This document shows, one piece after another, positions 53,501 through 62,500 of a stretch of DNA of 64,000 nucleotides. The notes under the pieces are model-generated. The model saw only the letters and a program-made list of their open reading frames with translations, had not been told where the DNA came from and did not search any database. Each line of letters opens with the position of its first letter. Positions within the stretch are counted from its first letter, which is position 1. Where the stretch lies: contig NZ_CP071091.1 in the NCBI RefSeq assembly GCF_017301635.1, positions 10,284,501-10,348,500 on the forward strand, written 5' to 3'. This DNA is from Myxococcus landrumus. GTDB taxonomy: Bacteria > Myxococcota > Myxococcia > Myxococcales > Myxococcaceae. A program made the translations under genes and the position numbers.

Positions 53501-56500
53501 CTGGTGGCGCCGATCTACTCGGACAATCCACAGGCGCAGGCGCTGCGGATGCAGGTGGCCGCTGCCGTGGAAGCCTATCTCCGAGCCTCTCCTGACACCG
53601 GGACCGAGCCCTTCCGCGTGCTGGAGATTGGCGCGGGGACCGGAGGGACCTCGGCGGCCGTGCTCGCCGCGCTGCGCGACTCCGGACGTGCCGTCGAGTT
53701 CGTCTACACCGATGTCTCTCCCGCGTTCCTGCGCCACGGTCAGGAGCGATTCTCGAAGGACTTCCCGTTCCTGCGCTTCAAGCCGTTGGATGTAGAGCGG
53801 CACCCAGGTTCGCAGGGCTTCGAGCGAGGCGGATTCGACCTCGTGCTCGCCGCGAACGTCCTCCACGCCACTCGCTCCAGCTCCGAGTCGCTGCGACACG
53901 CCAAGTGGCTGCTCAAGCGCGGCGGATGGCTCCTTCTCCAAGAGCTGACTCGCGCGCAGCACTTCACGACGTTGACCTTCGGTCTGCTGGATGGCTGGTG
54001 GCGATTCCAGGACGAGCAGCTGCGTCTTCCAGACTCGCCCCTGCTCGATGTCGCGGGCTGGAGGTTCTTGCTCGACCGCGAGGGCTTCAGCGCGTGCGCG
54101 GTGGTGGGGGACGACGACGCGGAGGTCTCCTCGCTCCCGGAGCGGCTGCTGCTGGCTCGCAGCAACGGACAGGTCCGCGAGGAGTCGTCTCCTTCCATCC
54201 AGGTCCAGGCCGAGCCGCCCGCGCGGCCCGCTCCACGTTCCGAGTCTCCGGTGACTTCCATCGAACCCCGCACGCGTCAGTGGCTTCGCTCCCTCCTCTG
54301 TGAGGAGCTCCGACTGCCGGAGGGCGAGCTCGCCGATGATGACCGCTTCGCCGAGCTGGGCCTGGATTCGATTCTCCTCCAGCGCTTCAACCATCGGCTG
54401 AGCGAGGGGCTCGGGCCCGTCCCGAGGACCCTGCCACTGGAGAACGACTCCGTCGCGCGCCTGTCCGCGGCCTTGATGGCTTCGCATCGTGACGCCTTGG
54501 AGAAGCACCTCGGCGCGCCTCCAGCAGAAGTCGCGCACGTCCCCCAGGAGAAGCCCGAGGGCATCGCCGTCATCGGCATGGCCGGGTTGTTCCCAGGGGC
54601 CAAGGACGTGGACTCGTTGTGGCGGAACCTCCGAGCCGGGGTTCGCGCCATCCGGGAGGTTCCGGCCGAGCGCTGGGATTGGCGCGCGTTCCAGGAGAAG
54701 TGGTCGCTCCCGCGATGGGGCGCGTTCCTCGACGATGTCGACCACTTCGACCCGCTCTTCTTCGGGATGACTCCGCGTGCCGCGCGTGCGCTCACGCCGG
54801 AGGAACGCCTGTTGCTCGAGACGAGCTGGGCGGCGCTGGAAGACGCCGGCTACACGGCGGAGTCCCTGCGCGAGGAGCGTGTCGGCGTCTTCATTGGCGC
54901 CAGACCGTCCGGCTACACCCAGCGAGGAGGCGGCCAGGAGGCCGCCGTGGACGCCAGTGCCAACGGGCTGCCCTGCCGGGTGTCGAACTTCTTCGGGTTC
55001 ACCGGCCCGAGCCTCGTGGTGGATGCGGCGTGCTCGTCCTCGATGGCGGCGCTCCACCTCGCGCGAGAAGCCCTGCGGCGAGGGGAGTGCACGCTGGCCC
55101 TGGTCGGCGGCGTCAACCTCTACCTGCACCCCTCCCAGTACAGGCGGCTGTCGGAGCTGCGGGTTGTCGCGACGCGTCCGGACAGTGAGCTGTTCGATGG
55201 TCAAGGCGACGGCTTCACGCCGGGCGAGGCGGTGGCGGTGGTGTTGCTCAAGCCCGCAGCGCGGGCCGTGGAGGACGGTGACAACGTCCACGGGTTCATC
55301 CGGGCCACGTCGCTCTCCCACAAGGGAAGCGCCTCCGACTACTTCCTCCCATCGCCGGTGACGCAGGCCTCGAATCTGGCCGGCGTGCTGAGAGAGGCGG
55401 GGGTCACCGGAGAAACCCTGGGGGTCTACGGTGCGCAGGCGCAGGGGGCCTCCCTGTCGGACATCACCGAGTGGCGTGCGGCGACCCGCGCGTTGCTCGA
55501 GACCGCGGGTGCGGCGCGTGGCTTCTGTGCCTACAGCTCCGTCAAACCCTATGTCGGGCACCCCGAGACGGCGTCCGGCGTCTTGCAGCTCATCAGCGCG
55601 CTGTTGCAGATGCGGCACGGTGAGCTGTTGCCGTTGCATGTGGCGAGCAAGCTCGCGCCCGAAGTGGATGTGACGGCCTCACCGTTCTTCTTCCCGGCTC
55701 ATGCGATGGAGTGGCCACGTCGCCACGAGACGGGTGTGCCCATGCCTCGGCGCGCATGCATCACCGCATGCGGCGCGGGAGGCGTGGAGTCCTTCGCGGT
55801 CCTCGAGGAGTCCATGGAGGCATCGAGCTCCGGCATCTCGGCAGGTCCTCAGGTGATGGTGTTGTCCGCACGCTCGGAAGCGGGGCTGCGCGAGGTGGCG
55901 GCCCGGCTCTCTGGCACCGTGCGAGGTGGGGAAGGGCGACTGTCGCTCGCGGACATCGCGTTCACGTTGCAGACCGGACGTGAGGCCTTCTCCGAGCGAT
56001 GGGCGGTGGTCGTCTCGTCCGTCTCTGAGTTCGCCAAGGCCCTCGATGCGTGGTCCGAGGGGCGGCCCGTGGGTGTGCGCGGCTCGGCTCCGCGCCATGT
56101 CTCCGAGAGCCCCCTCGTGACGCGGGCCCTCGCGGCGGGAGACCTCGAGTCCCTCGCCAGCCACTGGGTCTCCGGACAGCGCATCGACTGGCGCCAGCTC
56201 CACCGCGGACCTGTGCGTCGTGTTTCGCTTCCGACCTATCCCTTCGAGCAGCGGAGTTGCTCGCTCGAACCCATCTCCCTCGCTCCTGCTGTTCACGGCG
56301 AGCGCACGGCCCCGAGGTCTCCTGTGTCGGAGCGAAGGTCGGGCGAAGGGGAAGAGAGCGCGCGGCGAATCGGCTCCTACTATGACGCGCTCTTCGCGGA
56401 CCCCACGCCGGGGGAGGGCGATGAGCCCCATCTCACCTTCGCGCCGCTGCTCCAGCCTCCCCCGGGCTTCTCCTGGTTGCTGGCGTACCACGAGCCGGAG

Positions 56501-59500
56501 CGCCACCCCGCCTTCCGTCAGGCGCTGCGGATGGGGCAGCAACAGGCCAAGCGGCTCCTGCTGGACGGTGTCGACCTCACCCGGGTTCGGAAGGTCCTCG
56601 ATATCGGCTGTGGCCTCGGGGTGGACCTCATCGCGTTGATGCGCGACCTGCCCCAGGCCGTCGCGCATGGCTACAACATCTCGCCCGGGCAGGCGCAGAG
56701 CGCGGCACAGCGAGTGGCGCGAGCCGGGCTCGGCTCACGAATCGAGATCTTCAACCGCGACAGCGCACGAGACCCGTTCCCTTCCACCTACGACCTGGTG
56801 GTGGGCTTCGAGGTCTTCCCACACATCCAGCGCAAGCAGGAGGCCCTGGACAACATCGTCGCGAGCCTGGCTCCCGGTGGACGCGTCCTCTTGATTGACT
56901 CCGTGGCCTCCACGGTGCCCGTCGAGCTGCCCGAGCTCGCGATGTTCAGCAGCTCGCTCACGGAGTATGCGGCGATGCTGACGAAGGCGAAGCTGAAGCT
57001 CCGCCGCTGCATCGACTCGAGCCGTGAGGTGATTCACTTCCTCGACGACCCGAACTTCGAGCAGAACCTCGCTCGCCTCACGCGAGAGAAGCCCGAAGCC
57101 GCGGCCTTCGAGACGCTGCATCGGAGCTGGGTCCACTTCGGCAAGGCCCTGCGGCGGAAGCTCTTCTATTACATGCTGCTCGAGCTCGAGCGTGCAGACT
57201 CCCTCACGGACGAGGCCCTGTACGCGGCGAACCTCGAGGCGCTGCGGCGGCCCACTCCTCATGTCGACGCCGTGGCTGCCTCTTCTGGCGCGGGGAAGGG
57301 CGAAGCGCGTCGCCGTCCAGCCCCGTCAACGGACGGTGCCGCCGCCTTGTGCGACACGCTCCTGTCGCTGGCCGCGGAGGTGATGGAGCTGGGCGTCCAC
57401 GAGCTGGACCCGGATGCGCGCTTCGTCGACCTGGGCGTCGGGTCCCTGGAGGGGTTGGCGCTGGTCGATGCCATCAACCGCCGGATGGGAATCACGCTGA
57501 AGATCCAGGCGCTCTACGACCATTCGAGCGTCCGGGAGCTGGCACGTCATGTCGCGGAGTCCTTCCGCCCGGCCGAGTTGCCCCAGGCCGTCGCTGAACC
57601 TCGCAAGGACAGCTCGGAGGACTCGCGCATCGCGGTGATTGGCTTCGCCGGGAGATTCCCGGGGGCGCGTGACGCGGAGGAGCTCTGGGAGCTGCTCGAC
57701 GCGGGCAGGAGCGCGATCAGGGAAGTGCCCGCGGAGCGCTGGGACTCCGAGCACTACTTCGATGCGCGGGTGGGGACACCCAACCGGACGAACAGCCGCT
57801 GGGGAGGCTTCCTCTCCGACGTGGATTGCTTCGACCCTGGGTTCTTCGGCCTCTCGCCCGCGGAAGCGGAGGTGATGGACCCGCAGCAGCGACTGTTCTT
57901 GGAGGAGTCCTGGAAGGCGCTGGAGGACGCGGGGCAATCGCCGTCCATGCTCGCGGCCAGCCGATGCGGCGTCGTCGCGGGGGTCATCAGCAATGAGTAC
58001 GGCGCGCTGCTGCCGCGCAGTGCGCATCCCGAGCGCGCCGGGCAGATGATGCTGGGCAACGCGACGTCCATCCTCGCGGCGCGCATCGCGTACCACCTCA
58101 ACCTTCGCGGGCCGGCGCTGGCGGTCGACACCGCTTGTTCCTCGTCGCTGGTCGCAACCCACATGGCGTGCGGGATGCTCCAGCGTGGGGAGGCGGACCT
58201 GATGCTGGCGGGGGGCGTGACGCTCTACCTGTCCCCGCAGACGTACGTCGAGATGAGCCACGCGGGCATGCTCTCTCCGACGGGACACTGCCGCTCCTTC
58301 GATGACGGCGCGGATGGCATCGTCGTGGGCGAAGCCGCGGCCGTGGTGGTCCTCAAGCGGTTCGCGGATGCGGTCCGGGATGGAGACCGGATTCACGGGG
58401 TCATCCGGGGCTCGGGCATCAATCAGGATGGGCGGACCAACGGCATCACCGCGCCATCGGGGCGTGCGCAGACCGCGCTGGAGCTGGAGGTCTGGCGTCG
58501 TGCCGGCATCGACCCGCGGACCCTCGACTACGTCGAGGCCCATGGCACCGGGACACCGCTGGGCGACCCCATCGAGGTCGAGGCCCTCGCGACGGCGCTG
58601 CGCCAGCATACGCCCGACAAGCACTTCTGCCTGCTCGGGGCGGTGAAGAGCAACCTCGGCCACACGTCGGCCGCGTCCGGACTGGCGGGGCTCATCAAGA
58701 TCCTCCTGTCGCTTCAGCACGAGCGCATCCCCGCGACCCTCCAGGTGACGCAGCCGACGCATCATCACGACTGGGCGTCGAGCCCCCTGGCGCTCGCGAG
58801 GACCGCACGACCCTGGCCGCGAGAGGGGACCCGTCCTCGTCGCGCGGCGCTGAGCGCGTTCGGCTTCAGCGGCACGAACTGCCACATGGTCATCGAGGAG
58901 GCTCCACCCCCGTCCTCCCACCCCATGCCCCGGAGGGAGCAGTGGCTCCTCCCGCTGTCGGCCAGGTCGGGAGAGCGGCTTCGTGCGATGGCGGAGAACC
59001 TGTCGGTCTGGCTGGAGCGCCGTCGGGGTGTCTCGGATGCGTCGGGTCTCCTGGAGCGGCTCGCCGCGACGTTGCAGCTCCGGCGCGCCGTGATGACCGA
59101 GCGGCTCGCGGTGATGGCCTCGAGCCTCGATGACGCCCGGAGGAAGCTCGCCGCCTTCGCGCGCGGAGAGCTTCCGGCGCAGGTGTACCGGGGCACGGCG
59201 GGGACGCCGGCCGCGCAGGTCGATGCGGCGCAGCGGGACGAGTCGGAGGGCGCGCGGTGGGCGCAGCTCTGGGTGACGGGGACGGAGGTCGACTGGACGT
59301 CCTTCTACGGCCAGGGCGCTCCGCCTCCGGTGAGCACTCCGTCCTATCCCTTCGCTCGTGAGCGGTACTGGCTGCTCAACAAGGCCGCCTTCCTTCCGAG
59401 CACACCAGCTCCCCGCGTGGACACGCAGGACCTGGTTTCGAAGCAAGGCTCCGTGAGTCCCTTGCTCGCGGAGGGAGAGCTGCGGACGCGGACCGAGCTG

Positions 59501-62500
59501 TTCCTTCGCGAGTTCGTCGCGCGGACCTTGAAGCTGGCTCCCGAGCGCATCGCGTTGGATCAACCCCTGGATGGTTATGGGGTCGACTCGCTGATGGTGA
59601 ATCAGCTCGTGCGAGACCTCGAGCGGCGGGTGGGCCCGTTGTCGAAGACGGTGCTGTATGAGCACTCGAGGCTCACCCAGTTGGCGGAGCACCTCGTCAA
59701 CGAGCGTCGGGAGGTGCTCAACCAGCTCCTGACCGCGGAGACCGCCGCGCCGCCCGTGGTGACGCCCGAGCTGGTGACGCTCATCTCGCGCGCGCCACTC
59801 GCGCGGGAGGGGGCTTGGAGTGACCGCATCGCCATCATCGGTGTCAGTGGCCGGTACCCTGGCGCGGAAGACCTGGACCAGCTCTGGGACAACTTGAAGG
59901 GCGGGGTCGACTCCATCACGGAGGTGCCGCTGGAGCGGTGGGACCACCGTCGCTACGACAAGGCCTATTCGAAGTGGGGCGGCTTTATCTCGGACCCGGC
60001 CGCGTTTGATCCGCTCTTCTTCCAGATTTCACCTCGGGAGGCCGCGCTCATCGACCCGCAGGAGCGGCTCTTCCTCCAGGAGGCGTGGCACTGCATCGAG
60101 GACGCGGGCTACCCGAGGAAGGCGCTCGCCGGCACCCGCTTGGGTGTCTTCGTCGGAGTGCTCTACGCGGACTACCAGTTGTTTGGCGTGGAGGAGGCGG
60201 CGGCGGGCCGTGCGCCGCTGATTTCGCCGCTCTCGTCGATTGCCAACCGCGTCTCGCACTTCCTCGACATCCGAGGCCCCAGCTTCGTCGTCGACACGAT
60301 GTGCTCGTCGTCCCTCACCGCGCTGCACCTGGCCTGCCTGTCCCTGCTGTCGGGGGAGAGTGAGATGGCCCTGGTGGGCGGGGTGAACCTGTCGCTGCAC
60401 CCGAACAAGTACCTCCAGATTTGCAGCCGAGGCTTCGCGTCCACGGACGGGCGCTGCCGCAGCTTTGGCGCGGGTGGCGATGGCTACGTGCCTGGGGAAG
60501 GCGTGGGCGCGCTGTTGCTCAAGCCGCTCTCGCGTGCGCTCGCGGATGGAGACGTCATCCACGGCACGATTCTGGGCAGTGCCATCAACCACGGAGGAAA
60601 GACCCAGGGCTACACGGTTCCCAATCCGCGTGCGCAAGGCGACGTGATTCAAGATGCGCTGGGGGTCGCGGGGGTGCCCGCCCGGACCATCAGCTACCTC
60701 GAGGCGCATGGCACGGGGACGTCGCTCGGAGACCCCATCGAGCTCATCGGGCTGCGGCGCGCCTTTCGGAATGAGACGGCCGACTCGGGCTTCTGCGCCA
60801 CGGGTTCCATCAAGTCCAACATCGGCCATCTCGAGGCCGCCGCTGGAGTCGCGGGCCTCACCAAGGTCCTCCTTCAGTTCCGCCATGACTGGCTCGCTCC
60901 GTCGTTGCATTCGGAGACCCTCAATCCGAACCTCGAGCTCGCGGACTCTCCGGTTCGCGTCCAGCGGACAGGAGAGCCTTGGCGACGCGGAGAGACGCCT
61001 CGGCGCGCGGCCGTCAGCTCGTTCGGCGCAGGGGGCTCCAATGCCCATGTCATCCTCGAGGAGGCGCCGGAAGCGCCGTCGCTGACTCCGGCACTGCCCG
61101 AGGAAGGCTTGCTGCTGGTCCTCTCCGCGCGCAACCGCGAGCGGCTGGCCGCGACGGCCTCCGCGCTGCACACCGGCTTGCGTCGGCTCGTGGCGGAGGG
61201 GCGGGCCGTGGCGCTTCGGGACGTCGCCTACACGTTGCAGGTGGGGCGGGATGCGATGGACGTGCGCATCGCGGCCCTTGTCCACACGCTCGACGAGGCC
61301 CTGGAGACACTGGCCCGTGTGAGTCGGGGAGAGACCGCCGGCGTGCTCTGGGCGGAGCTTTCTCCAGGCGCGACGGGCCCGAGCCTCGACGAGGAGGTCC
61401 TCCACTCGCGTGACCTGACCGTGATTGCGGAGGGCTTCATCTCGGGGGCGGAGGTTCCCTGGGAGCGCTTGTATGCGTCGCCTCGGCCTCGGCGCATCTC
61501 GCTCCCGGGCTATGCGTTCGCGCGGACCCGCTACTGGGCTCCACTCGAGTCCATGCGTCCTGTCGTCGAGGCGCCCACGCGTCCGGAGACCGGCGCGGAG
61601 CCCACGCTCCTGAAGGCGACGGAGTGGGTGGTTCGGGACCACCGGGTGAACGGCAGGGCGGTGCTCCCGGGCGTCGCGTACCTGGACCTGGTGGCCCGTG
61701 CCTATCAACGCCAGCGGGGGGAGGGCGGTGCGGTTCGGCTCGCGGATGTGACGTGGCTGCGGCCCGCGTTCGTCGACAGCGAGCTGGAGCTTCACGTGGC
61801 GCTGACGCCCCGTGAGCAGCGGACCCTCTTCGAGGTGCGCTGCGGCGCCGTGGTTCATGCATGTGGAGAGGTCGGGGCGCTCCAGGCGCGGGCTGAGCGC
61901 ATCTCTGTCCCAGCGGTCCAGGCACGTTGCACTCGGGACATCGATACTGGGGCGCTCCGGGAGCGGTTCTCGCGGAACGGTGTGTCCTACGGCGCGGCGT
62001 ATCAGGGGCTTCGTGAACTTCGGGTCGGCGAGGGCGTGGCGCTGGGTCGGGTGGTCCTCCCTGAGGAGGCGGCGGTGGAGGGCGAGCGGTTCGCGCTGCA
62101 TCCCGCGCTCCTCGATGCCGCGCTCCATACCGTCGGGGCGCTCGCGGAGCAGGCGGATGCAGCACCGCGCCTTCCCTTCAGTGTCGATGTCGTCGAGATC
62201 CTGCGACCGCTGCCCGAGCGCGTCCTCGCCATCGCGAGGAATCAGGGGGGCGAGCGGTACGAGGTCACCCTCGTCGACGAAGCCGGTGAGGTGCTTGTCG
62301 TCCTGCGCGAGCTGAACCTGCGCCCACTCCAGCCGCGCGAGCTGGACTTCTTCTTCCAGCCTCGGTGGGTCGCACTCGAGGACGAACGCGCGAGGCCCGT
62401 CCCGGTGTCTGGCCAGCGCGTGGTCCTGCTCTCGGGGCCTCGGGCGGGGGGACTCGACTCCGCGCTGCAGGCCGCGCATTCGGGAGACCGTCTCTCGCGC

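Noticed and set aside
57349..57597. Separate small gene over ACP3
   Set aside because: It is in another frame from the PKS and has no ribosome site or domain.
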